NCBI GenBank assembly: GCA_002438635.1
Contig: DJPX01000026.1
Span: 6,923-70,922, forward strand
DNA length: 64,000 bases
Origin: Bacteroidales bacterium UBA6401
Lineage (GTDB): Bacteria; Bacteroidota; Bacteroidia; Bacteroidales; UBA932
Direction: 5' to 3'
Shown: in pieces, positions 25,751 to 33,676 of the stretch
How the letters are laid out: the number at the start of each line of letters is the position of its first letter
Position numbering within the stretch: the first letter of the stretch is position 1
Position numbers and translations under genes: made by a program
Notes under the pieces: model-generated
Told to the model about the DNA's origin: nothing
The model's input: the letters and a program-made list of their open reading frames with translations, nothing else
The model's database searches: none

Positions 25751-26916
25751 AGTAATGAAGCTAATATTTTAATACCATTTTCCATTCGGGCGGAATCTAT
25801 AAAGGAGAAATTAAGCCGCATCGTATTTTTATGACTACCATCGACATAGAAAAATGAACCGGCTACATACGCCACGCCAGCTTTGAGAGCTTTGTCATAT
25901 AACTTAATGGTATCTATATTTTCAGGTAGTGTAAGGAATAGGAATAAACCGCCTTCAGGGTGAGTCCAGCTTACGCCTTTCGGCATATATTTTTCCAGTA
26001 ACGATATCATCATATCTCTCTTCTTTTTATATAGAGCGATACTTTTGGGAAGATTCTTTTCTAGCATACCACTATTAATGAATTCAACCATTAGGTATTG
26101 GTCGAAAATCGGAGCGCACAAGTCCAGCGACTGCTTGCATTCATAGATTTTGTTTAGAATCGTCTCGTTTGCGACTATCCATCCCAGCCTAAGTCCTGGG
26201 GCGAATATTTTAGAAAAACTGCATAGATGAATGGTCCTTTCCGGGGCCAATGAGTAAATTGTAGCCACCGGTTTTCCTTCGTATCGAAGTTCGCGGTATG
26301 GGCTATCTTCGACTATTAGAAAATTGTATTTTCTGGCCAATGTCACCAGTTCGCTTCTTTGTGCCAGAGAGAGGGTCTCTCCACTTGGATTTTGAAAATC
26401 CGGTATGGCATAGAAGTACTTGATTTTTTTGCCTTCGCTAAGAATTTGCGCTATTTGCTCTTCCCGTTTTTTTGCGGCTTGAAGTGTAGGGCTCAAATCC
26501 ATACCCACAACCTGTGCACGATAACTTTTAAAACTTTGCAGTGCTCCAAGGTAAGTGGGATTGGCTGCCAATACCACATCGTCCGGGTCGAGCAGGACTC
26601 TGGCGCAGATGTCTATCCCTTGCTGTGAAGATGTGCTTATAAGTATATTGTCCGAGGGTATGTCATATCTTTTTGCAAGGGCTTCTCGTAACTCTTTTAT
26701 CCCTTGAGTGGGCCCGTATTGTAGAGCTTTTGCCCCGTACTTTTCTACCACAGCAGTGGTTAGTTCTTTCATTTTATCCAGTGGAAATGTTTGTGCATCT
26801 GGGTATCCTCCGGCAAAGGAATAGATGCTGTTTAGGTCGACCACTTTAAATATATCTCTCACGGGGGAGCGCATAAAATTCAGCGCATCCAAAGAAAAAA
26901 AATCAGAATAATCCAT
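25747..26916 (-). CDS. PLP-dependent class I/II aminotransferase in the DapC position
   Basis: 389 residues, fold type I aminotransferase. PLP Lys is in SFSKIFAPGLRLGW, and the substrate/PLP Asp lies in VEDSPYRELRY; QNPSGETLS is the usual cofactor loop. By eye it resembles the 2-aminoadipate aminotransferase/MocR-catalytic group rather than the ArgD/DapC group or DapL. Lying 1 bp after dapD and overlapping dapF by 4 bp, it is the best candidate for N-succinyl-2-amino-6-ketopimelate aminotransferase. That assignment is from context; a general aminotransferase is the alternative. Confidence 0.85.
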   Translation of the reverse strand: MDYSDFFSLDALNFMRSPVRDIFKVVDLNSIYSFAGGYPDAQTFPLDKMKELTTAVVEKYGAKALQYGPTQGIKELREALAKRYDIPSDNILISTSSQQGIDICARVLLDPDDVVLAANPTYLGALQSFKSYRAQVVGMDLSPTLQAAKKREEQIAQILSEGKKIKYFYAIPDFQNPSGETLSLAQRSELVTLARKYNFLIVEDSPYRELRYEGKPVATIYSLAPERTIHLCSFSKIFAPGLRLGWIVANETILNKIYECKQSLDLCAPIFDQYLMVEFINSGMLEKNLPKSIALYKKKRDMMISLLEKYMPKGVSWTHPEGGLFLFLTLPENIDTIKLYDKALKAGVAYVAGSFFYVDGSHKNTMRLNFSFIDSARMENGIKILASLL

Positions 26917-26917
26917 T

Positions 26918-27691
26918 TTACCTTAATAATTCCTCCAAATTAACAGAATTAGAGGTCTTTTCATCTCGATATTTTATTATTATTGGACAATAAAGGTGCA
27001 TTCCGCTACCAGCTGCGGCACCTTTGTTTATTGGCCTACTGCCACATACTACTACAGCTCCGCGTGGAACCACTACTCGACCATTTTCTCCTTTTTCTAC
27101 GAAGCAACCCTTCGTAGCGTCGTAAAGGGCAGTGCTTGAGGTGATTATGACACCAGAGCCTATAACGGCTTTTTCTTCTACAAGGGTGCCCTCATATATG
27201 CCACAATTTCCACCTATGAAAGCGCCGTCTTCTATGATGGTAGGAAGGGCTCCTGCCGGTTCCAGTACTCCACCTATCTGCGTGGCGGCTGAGATGTGTA
27301 TGTTTTTCCCTATTTGTGCGCACGAGCCTATCGTGACATGTGAGTCTATCATAGTGCCTTCATCTATGAAAGCTCCCACATTGATATAGGATGGTGGCAT
27401 AACAATTACACCTGACGCTAGGTAAGAACCTCGCCTAATGCTACTTCCGCCGGGAACTATCCTTACGCCATCATCTTCGTTAAATTTTCTCACAGGGAAG
27501 GTGTTCTTATCGAAAAAAGAGAATTGCCCCTGTGACATATTCTCAATTTTCCCTAATCTGAAACCGGCCAGAATAATCTGCTTTATTTCAGTATTTACCA
27601 TCCATTTGCCATCTTTTTTCTGCGCCACACGTAATTTACCGGTTTCCAGATCGCCCATGGTTTTGTTAAAAAGTTCTAGACTTATCTCCAT
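26918..27691 (-). CDS. dapD: 2,3,4,5-tetrahydropyridine-2,6-dicarboxylate N-succinyltransferase
   Basis: 257 residues. A helical N-terminus (KLRVAQKKDGKWMVN) is followed by a left-handed beta-helix of hexapeptide repeats (GAFIDEGTMIDSHVTIGSCAQIGKN and onward) and ends in the AAGSGMHLYCPIIIKYRDEKT segment. It transfers succinyl from succinyl-CoA, committing the cell to the succinylase branch of DAP synthesis. It overlaps dapA by 10 bp. Confidence 0.95.
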   Translation of the reverse strand: MEISLELFNKTMGDLETGKLRVAQKKDGKWMVNTEIKQIILAGFRLGKIENMSQGQFSFFDKNTFPVRKFNEDDGVRIVPGGSSIRRGSYLASGVIVMPPSYINVGAFIDEGTMIDSHVTIGSCAQIGKNIHISAATQIGGVLEPAGALPTIIEDGAFIGGNCGIYEGTLVEEKAVIGSGVIITSSTALYDATKGCFVEKGENGRVVVPRGAVVVCGSRPINKGAAAGSGMHLYCPIIIKYRDEKTSNSVNLEELLR

Positions 27692-28557
27692 TCTTTCAAT
27701 ATGTTATAAATAAGTTCCTTGGTTTTCTCGCTTGCCTCTGTTAGAGGGAGTCTCATTTTAGCACTGCAAAGGCCTAACTGGTGAAGAGCTTCTTTAGCGG
27801 GGATAGGATTGGATTCTACAAAGCATCCCTTAAAGAGGGGGTAAAGCTTTTCGTTTAGCTGCCTGGCTTCTGCTTTATGACCTTCCAGCGCGAGGTGAAC
27901 CATCTGGCTTACTTGTGCAGGAAGTACATTGGAGGCTACCGAGATCACACCTTGTGCTCCTGCGTTTATAAGGTCGAATGTCATGTCATCGTCCCCACTG
28001 AGCACGGTAAAATTCTCCGGGCAGCGTTCTATTATGGTTTTAACTTGTGATATATCCCCGGAGGCTTCCTTTATGCCGATTACTGTTTTTACATCAAAGG
28101 CTATCCTAAGAGCTGTTTCTGCACTCATATTTACCCCAGTTCTTCCCGGAACATTATACATAATAATAGGAAGTTCAGTCTTTTCTGCCAATGCCTTGTA
28201 GTATTGGTAGATGCCTTCTTGTGTAGGTTTATTATAGAAAGGAACTACTATTAACAAGGCATCGGCATATTCGATTGATGAGATGTTTTCAAGTGTTGCG
28301 TTAATGCTGTTGCTTCCACATCCTACAAGAAGGGGAAGTCGTGGAGCTTCTTTTTTTGTTATTTTCAAAATCTCCTTTTTTTCCTCACGGTTTAGTGTGG
28401 GGGTTTCTGCAGAAGTCCCGAGTGGAACTAGAAAATCCACCCCGCCTTCGACTTGTCTTCTTACGAGAGTGGCGTAGGCATCGAAGTCCACGCTCCGATC
28501 GTCTTTGAAGGGTGTCAGCAATGCAGTTGCGCAACCTTTGAAAACTGTATTTTTCAT
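27682..28557 (-). CDS. dapA: 4-hydroxy-tetrahydrodipicolinate synthase
   Basis: 291 residues, TIM barrel of the DHDPS family. GTSAETPTLN binds pyruvate, Tyr of YNVPGRTG is catalytic, and the Schiff-base Lys is in IGIKEASGD. It condenses aspartate semialdehyde with pyruvate. It overlaps dapB by 4 bp and dapD by 10 bp. Confidence 0.96.
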   Translation of the reverse strand: MKNTVFKGCATALLTPFKDDRSVDFDAYATLVRRQVEGGVDFLVPLGTSAETPTLNREEKKEILKITKKEAPRLPLLVGCGSNSINATLENISSIEYADALLIVVPFYNKPTQEGIYQYYKALAEKTELPIIMYNVPGRTGVNMSAETALRIAFDVKTVIGIKEASGDISQVKTIIERCPENFTVLSGDDDMTFDLINAGAQGVISVASNVLPAQVSQMVHLALEGHKAEARQLNEKLYPLFKGCFVESNPIPAKEALHQLGLCSAKMRLPLTEASEKTKELIYNILKEWR

Positions 28558-29225
28558 AATTTTATGGATAGCATTTCTTTGAATTCGTGAACTCCTTTGA
28601 GGTTTTCTGTCATTTGGGCAGCCACTACAGCTCCTTCAGCGAAGGCCTCACGACTAAAAGCCTCGTGCGATACCTTAATCTTATCCACTTCCGATTTGAA
28701 TTTGACTATGTGTTTGCCTACTACTTCTCCTTCCCTAATAGAGGTTATATCTGGATTTATGCCGAGTTCGTGCTTTATTATCTGGGCCAATACCTTAGCA
28801 GTTCCCGAAGGTGCATCTAATTTATGCATGTGGTGTATCTCCTCGATGTGTGGAATATAGTTATAGCCTCTAAGGATCTCGCTAATTCTATCGACAGCGG
28901 CAAAAATGGCATTTACTCCGATTGAGAAATTGGCAGAATAAATCATCGGGGTGCCGGTGGTATAGAAATAGTCAATCACTTGAGTTTTTATCTCATCCCA
29001 TCCAGTTGTTCCTATAACTACGGCCTTGAAGTGATCGGCAAGGAACATAAAGTTTTCCCTGAAGGCATCTGGAGTGGTAAAGTCAATGCACGTGCTTTCT
29101 TTGGCGATCTCTGGGTCGATGCTTCGCACATCCTCCGTTATCGCTGCAATCTCGATTCCACGTTTGATCAAAATGCCTTCAATCATATGGCCCATCTTGC
29201 CATACCCGCTGATTACTACTTTCAT
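28554..29225 (-). CDS. dapB: 4-hydroxy-tetrahydrodipicolinate reductase
   Basis: 223 residues, slightly short for the family. The N-terminal nucleotide-binding motif is SGYGKMGHMIE; GTTGWDE and ANFSIGVNAIFA follow; the catalytic signature is EIHHMHKLDAPSGTA. It uses NAD(P)H to give tetrahydrodipicolinate, the substrate of DapD. 19 bp after the M20 peptidase gene. Confidence 0.95.
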   Translation of the reverse strand: MKVVISGYGKMGHMIEGILIKRGIEIAAITEDVRSIDPEIAKESTCIDFTTPDAFRENFMFLADHFKAVVIGTTGWDEIKTQVIDYFYTTGTPMIYSANFSIGVNAIFAAVDRISEILRGYNYIPHIEEIHHMHKLDAPSGTAKVLAQIIKHELGINPDITSIREGEVVGKHIVKFKSEVDKIKVSHEAFSREAFAEGAVVAAQMTENLKGVHEFKEMLSIKL

Positions 29226-29244
29226 AATCTCTAAAAATTAAGTG

Positions 29245-30249
29245 TTATAATAGATTGTTGCAACATTCGTAAAAACGGATGTTGTTGGTTATTGCTTGTT
29301 TTATATCTGCTATTTGTACGAATTCGTCTTGAGTGTGTGCGACCAGAATAGAGCCAGGCCCGCAGATGATTTTTCTTTCAAATCCTTGAAGATGTGGGGC
29401 ATCGCTACCGAAGGCGGCTGGTTTTCCTTTAAAACCTTCCGGAACGAAATAACTAAGGGGAGCATCTCCGCCTCTGGGTGTAATTTCAATGTTGTTACTA
29501 GCCTTTTTGCTTATCCACTCTTTGACTTTTTCGTGACTTGCAAATGTGGTCCTAAAATACAATCTGCAAGTAAGTTCCGGACTTAAAACATTCTGTGGAT
29601 TATCACTCTTCAATAGTCCTACATTCCAGGTGGTTTCGCCCAATATTTTATCCCGCGGAAAGTCGGATTCGATTTCAAGTTCCATCATAAAATCCATCCA
29701 CATATCTATGGCACTTCTTCCGTTTTCCGGATACCCGCTATGTACAGGTTTGCCTATAAAACGAAGGTCATATGATTGTGTGCCCTTGGTTGCACTAACC
29801 GGGAAGTTAGAAGTTGGCTCTCCTATAACAAGTAAGGGTGCGGAAAGTTTACCATTGAATGCTTTAGCCCCATTAGAGCCCGTTTCTTCTCCACTTGTTA
29901 AAAGCAGAGCGAAGTTGCTTTCCCCCCGCGCCTCGAGTTCTTTACACGCTCCATAGAGGGCTATAATTTGTCCCTTCGCATCACAAGTGCCTCTTCCATA
30001 GACCTTTCCGTCTTTAGAAAATACTGGGGCGATATATGGGGGAACTGTATCGACGTGAGTGCAGAAAAGCACTTTAGGTGAAGTGCCCCATTGGAGTAGT
30101 AGATTATAACTGCCATCACCCACTTCAAGCAGTTCTTTATGAGGTGCTTGAAGCTTTTCATAAAGTAACTTTGAAAGTGCATTTTCTTTTCCGGAAGTGG
30201 AATCTACATTAAGTATGGTCCTATATAAGTCGAACAGTTCTTGTTTCAT
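29245..30249 (-). CDS. dapE: M20 family deacylase, probable succinyl-diaminopimelate desuccinylase
   Basis: 334 residues, M20 fold. Metal ligands are visible in CTHVDTVPP, GRGTCDAKGQ, SGEETGSNG, VIGEPTS and the C-terminal VAHTQDEFV. The same family includes ArgE and acetyl-lysine deacetylases; at 334 residues it is shorter than proteobacterial DapE (about 375). Lying between thrA and dapB in a cluster that has dapD, desuccinylase is the best assignment, but from context. Its ATG overlaps the thrA stop by one base. Confidence 0.88.
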   Translation of the reverse strand: MKQELFDLYRTILNVDSTSGKENALSKLLYEKLQAPHKELLEVGDGSYNLLLQWGTSPKVLFCTHVDTVPPYIAPVFSKDGKVYGRGTCDAKGQIIALYGACKELEARGESNFALLLTSGEETGSNGAKAFNGKLSAPLLVIGEPTSNFPVSATKGTQSYDLRFIGKPVHSGYPENGRSAIDMWMDFMMELEIESDFPRDKILGETTWNVGLLKSDNPQNVLSPELTCRLYFRTTFASHEKVKEWISKKASNNIEITPRGGDAPLSYFVPEGFKGKPAAFGSDAPHLQGFERKIICGPGSILVAHTQDEFVQIADIKQAITNNIRFYECCNNLL

Positions 30250-32201
30250 TATCGTAAAATGTCAGTCAAAACTCTGGATGCAGCCATCATTGCGCCTTCC
30301 CCTGGTCCTTGAATTATAAGGGGAGATGGTTGATATGTACTGCAGATGATAATCATATTTTCTGTACCTTTTAATCGCAGAGCGGGGTGTGAAGCGTCCA
30401 ATTCCTTAAGTCTAATACTTGCCTTGTATCCAAGAGGAGAGTCTGGATCTTTTTCTAAACTGGCCACGAATCTCTGATGTTTGGAGTGGATGGCTTTTTC
30501 TTCGACAGGTTCGATGTCTATGTCTTCTTCTTCGAGCTTTACTCCCGCTTCCCGTGCTAATATAAGCAATTTTCTGGTAGCATCGCGTCCTAAAAGGTCT
30601 TGTGAAGGATCTTTTTCTGTAAGACCTATTTTTTGAGCATTGGCAAGTGCTTGAGAAAAAGGCAAATCACTTGTAAGAATATAGTTGAGAGTGCAGCTTA
30701 CTATGGCTTCTATGCTGATGATCTCGTCAGAGCCTTCGGTGCTGGTAGCTATGGAATCTAGAATAGGCAAGGCCGTGCCGACAGTGGTTTCATAGCGCAG
30801 GAAGCGTTGAGCGAGCCTGGCACTTCTTTTCATTGAGGCATAGTCTTGATAAGGAACACTTAAAGCACGACGATTGGAGGACACTATATTGGCTCCTGAT
30901 TCTAAAACAGGGACATACCATTTCCAAATGGTTTCGCTATCAGTACAATCGACGAAAATGCTGTTCGGCTTAGCCTCCGATAGAAGTTTATTAAAAAAGG
31001 CTTCGTCTTCGCATTCGTGTTTGCTTATGGCTTGAATTTCTATCTTAGCATCACTCTCGGAGATGATTTTTAAGAGAGCCTTGCCTACAGCGCCCTCGCC
31101 CGCAAGATATATGTTTTTGTATTCTTGGGTTTCGAAGCAGAAGTAGTGAAGAGTGGAAAGGGCATCCAGCCCTTGATCGGAGGGGATTGTGAATTTTACG
31201 AAGCTGTCCTGCGCCTCTACAAATAGTACACGAATATCTCTCTTTTTCAATCTGGCGCTAAGCTCGTCTATGCTTTGTGAGCGGATAGTCCCATCAGCTA
31301 CGAGTGTGAGTGTGGTGCAGGGGCCTTGTGTAAGCTTGCCTATGCCACACCATTGGCCATTTTTCTTTGGAGGGTAAGCTTTTATAACAGTCCCTTTCTC
31401 GGAAGGGTTTTGAGAATCGAGGATATGTATGGTAATTCCCTTCTCTTTAGCCGGCTCTACCGTTGGGGCATAGAGAACCTTGGCTCCATTGCTGGCCAAT
31501 GTAAATGCTGCCTCATAACTTAATTCCGGTATTGTACGTGCTGCTTTTATATCCTTAGGATTGGTGGTCATAATGCCGGGCACGTCAGTCCATATTTGAA
31601 ATGTTTGCGCATCAAGCGCAGCGGCATAGAGGGCTGCACTAAAATCGCTACCGCCACGCCCAAGCGTGCAAACGTGTCCATTGGCATCACTTGCGATAAA
31701 TCCTGGAGCCACAAACACTTTAATGTTGGGATGTGACGCTACGGCATTGCGAATTTTGCTATATGTGACATCTTTATCTATAATTCCGTTTTCAACCTTT
31801 ACTAGGTCTATCGAATTGAGCCATAGGGCACGTATTCCCTCATAAGAAAGTTTACGGGCCAATATTATAGTTGAAAACAATTCTCCGTATGTCTGGTAGT
31901 CGTCTCTATTTGCACTTATCAGATCATCGTATATTTCACTAAGAGCTTTCTTAGTGTTCCTGTTTTCTTCTCCGGTGAAAAGCCTGTCCACTATTTGGAA
32001 ATGTCTATCTAAAAGAGGGGATAGTTCCTTTTCCGGATTTTTTTCTTCACTTGCTTTGATGAGGGCGTCGGTGGCACCGCTTATGGCAGAACTAACGAGT
32101 ACGACTTTATCTTTATTTGCTGCTGCGATCACTATATCCAGAACCCTAGACATAGCTGTAGCATCGGCTACGGATGATCCCCCGAATTTAAGTACTTGCA
32201 T
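30249..32201 (-). CDS. thrA: Bifunctional aspartokinase/homoserine dehydrogenase, short form
   Basis: 650 residues. Start at 32201 chosen because MQVLKFGGSSV is the family N-terminus; a Met 14 codons earlier would overlap manC. The aspartokinase domain (about 1-285) includes KFGGSS, GRGGSDFSAAL and TDVPGIMTTNPK. A single ACT-like regulatory segment spans about 290-360. Homoserine dehydrogenase spans about 365-650, with GEGAVG and GLTEKDPSQDLLGRDATRK. Typical ThrA is about 810-820 residues with two ACT units. It feeds aspartate into lysine, threonine and methionine synthesis; the aspartate-semialdehyde dehydrogenase gene is not in the window. Confidence 0.92.
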   Translation of the reverse strand: MQVLKFGGSSVADATAMSRVLDIVIAAANKDKVVLVSSAISGATDALIKASEEKNPEKELSPLLDRHFQIVDRLFTGEENRNTKKALSEIYDDLISANRDDYQTYGELFSTIILARKLSYEGIRALWLNSIDLVKVENGIIDKDVTYSKIRNAVASHPNIKVFVAPGFIASDANGHVCTLGRGGSDFSAALYAAALDAQTFQIWTDVPGIMTTNPKDIKAARTIPELSYEAAFTLASNGAKVLYAPTVEPAKEKGITIHILDSQNPSEKGTVIKAYPPKKNGQWCGIGKLTQGPCTTLTLVADGTIRSQSIDELSARLKKRDIRVLFVEAQDSFVKFTIPSDQGLDALSTLHYFCFETQEYKNIYLAGEGAVGKALLKIISESDAKIEIQAISKHECEDEAFFNKLLSEAKPNSIFVDCTDSETIWKWYVPVLESGANIVSSNRRALSVPYQDYASMKRSARLAQRFLRYETTVGTALPILDSIATSTEGSDEIISIEAIVSCTLNYILTSDLPFSQALANAQKIGLTEKDPSQDLLGRDATRKLLILAREAGVKLEEEDIDIEPVEEKAIHSKHQRFVASLEKDPDSPLGYKASIRLKELDASHPALRLKGTENMIIICSTYQPSPLIIQGPGEGAMMAASRVLTDILR

Positions 32202-32226
32202 AAGTTGATCTCTGTTATAATAAGGG

Positions 32227-33297
32227 CTATCTATAATCTTCAAATTCTGGCATTGCTAACTCGGATATGAAGTCTTGGATTTGACTTTCATCGCGAGGGC
32301 AAATCATCATCACATCAGGGGTGTCTACCACGACGAAATTCTCTAATCCTCTAATAGCTACCAACTTGGAGTTATCTGTTATGTATACCATGTTATTGGC
32401 GTCTTCTTTAAAGAGGTGTTTTCCACGGAAGTTAGTGGAATTGCCTTTTTCGTCGTGTGGCAGATTATCATAGAGGGACTCCCAATTACCCATATCTGCC
32501 CATTTGAATTTTGCAGGTATAACGGTCGCTTTGTCTGTTTTTTCCATTACGGCGTAGTCAATAGATACTCGTGTACAATCTCCATAGAACCGATCTAGAT
32601 TGGATGTCCCAGCCCATAACTCCGAAATCTGAGGTGCGTAAGTCTTGATTTCTGAAATTATTAGGGATGCTTTCCAGATAAATATACCGGAGTTCCATAG
32701 AAATTCTCCACTTTTTATGAAGGCTATTGCTATTTCCGTGCTTGGCTTTTCAGTAAATGTCTTTACTTTAACTGGCTCTCCGGCTTCTATCGCGGCTCTT
32801 CCTCCGCTTACTTGGATATATCCGAAGTTGTCGTCCGGTCGAGTCGGCATTATGCCTAAAGTTATAAGTTCGTTATTGTCACTAGCATATACAAGTGCTT
32901 TTTCTATGGATTTCTCGAAGTCGTCATCGTTCTCTATCAAGTGGTCCGATGGACAGGCCACCATAACAGCTTGCGGATTTCTTTGAACTATTACATTGGC
33001 AGCGAAGTAGAGACATGGTGCCGTGTTTCTGTTATATACCTCTTGGAGTATATTATCTTCTTTTATCTCAGGAAGTTGCGCCTTTACTATGTCGTGATAT
33101 TCTCTAAGTGTGCTGACAAGAATGTTTTCTTGAGGTATTAGTCTAGACATTCTTTCGTAAGTTTGCCTTAGCAGTGATTTCCCGGTATTGTTTAAATCTA
33201 GGAACTGCTTAGGCATAGATTTTCGACTTATCGGCCAGAAGCGCGTTCCTAAACCTCCGGCCATTATGACGCAGTAGTAGTTGTTATTTTTACACAT
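32227..33297 (-). CDS. manC: Mannose-1-phosphate guanylyltransferase
   Basis: 356 residues, nucleotidyltransferase of the ManC/GMP type without the isomerase domain. The signature VIMAGGLGTRFWPISRKSMPKQ is at the N-terminus, with ACPSDHLI and FTEKPS later. It makes GDP-mannose for surface glycans or GDP-fucose. The start at 33297 (MCKNNNYYCV) is preferred over the longer frame, which would overlap yraN by 41 bp; the chosen one overlaps by 8 bp. Confidence 0.94.
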   Translation of the reverse strand: MCKNNNYYCVIMAGGLGTRFWPISRKSMPKQFLDLNNTGKSLLRQTYERMSRLIPQENILVSTLREYHDIVKAQLPEIKEDNILQEVYNRNTAPCLYFAANVIVQRNPQAVMVACPSDHLIENDDDFEKSIEKALVYASDNNELITLGIMPTRPDDNFGYIQVSGGRAAIEAGEPVKVKTFTEKPSTEIAIAFIKSGEFLWNSGIFIWKASLIISEIKTYAPQISELWAGTSNLDRFYGDCTRVSIDYAVMEKTDKATVIPAKFKWADMGNWESLYDNLPHDEKGNSTNFRGKHLFKEDANNMVYITDNSKLVAIRGLENFVVVDTPDVMMICPRDESQIQDFISELAMPEFEDYR

Positions 33298-33673
33298 AAG
33301 TAGGTATGTATGCCTGTGGATAATATTCAATGTGCATATTGTCGTTTTCGAAAATAACGCTAATCACATCGAAAACCACCTCCAGGTCTTGTGGTAGTTT
33401 ATATCTGGCTTTGGAATTAAGAAATGACTTTGCTGCCATTTCAAGATTCTTCTGCTTGCTTTTATTGACATTAAAAATGGGTTCAACCATTATAGGAGCA
33501 GTTTTACTTTTGACTTCCACGATGTGAAGGATCCCATCTTTAATGCTTATTATGTCTATTTCTCTATGCGAGGCTCTCCAATTTCGAAACAGTATGTCGT
33601 GTCCCTGTTTTATCAGGTAATCACATGCTGCATCCTCACCTTTCTTCCCCACAAATTGCCTCTTGTCTATCAT
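33290..33673 (-). CDS. YraN/UPF0102 family endonuclease-like protein
   Basis: 127 residues. KKGEDAACDYLIKQGHDIL and the nuclease core REIDIIS-ILHIVEVKSK (E..D..ExK of the PD-(D/E)XK fold) mark the family. Cellular role not established. It lies 3 bp after mutS2 and overlaps manC by 8 bp, so it belongs to the same operon. Confidence 0.9.
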   Translation of the reverse strand: MIDKRQFVGKKGEDAACDYLIKQGHDILFRNWRASHREIDIISIKDGILHIVEVKSKTAPIMVEPIFNVNKSKQKNLEMAAKSFLNSKARYKLPQDLEVVFDVISVIFENDNMHIEYYPQAYIPTYV

Positions 33674-33676
33674 AAA

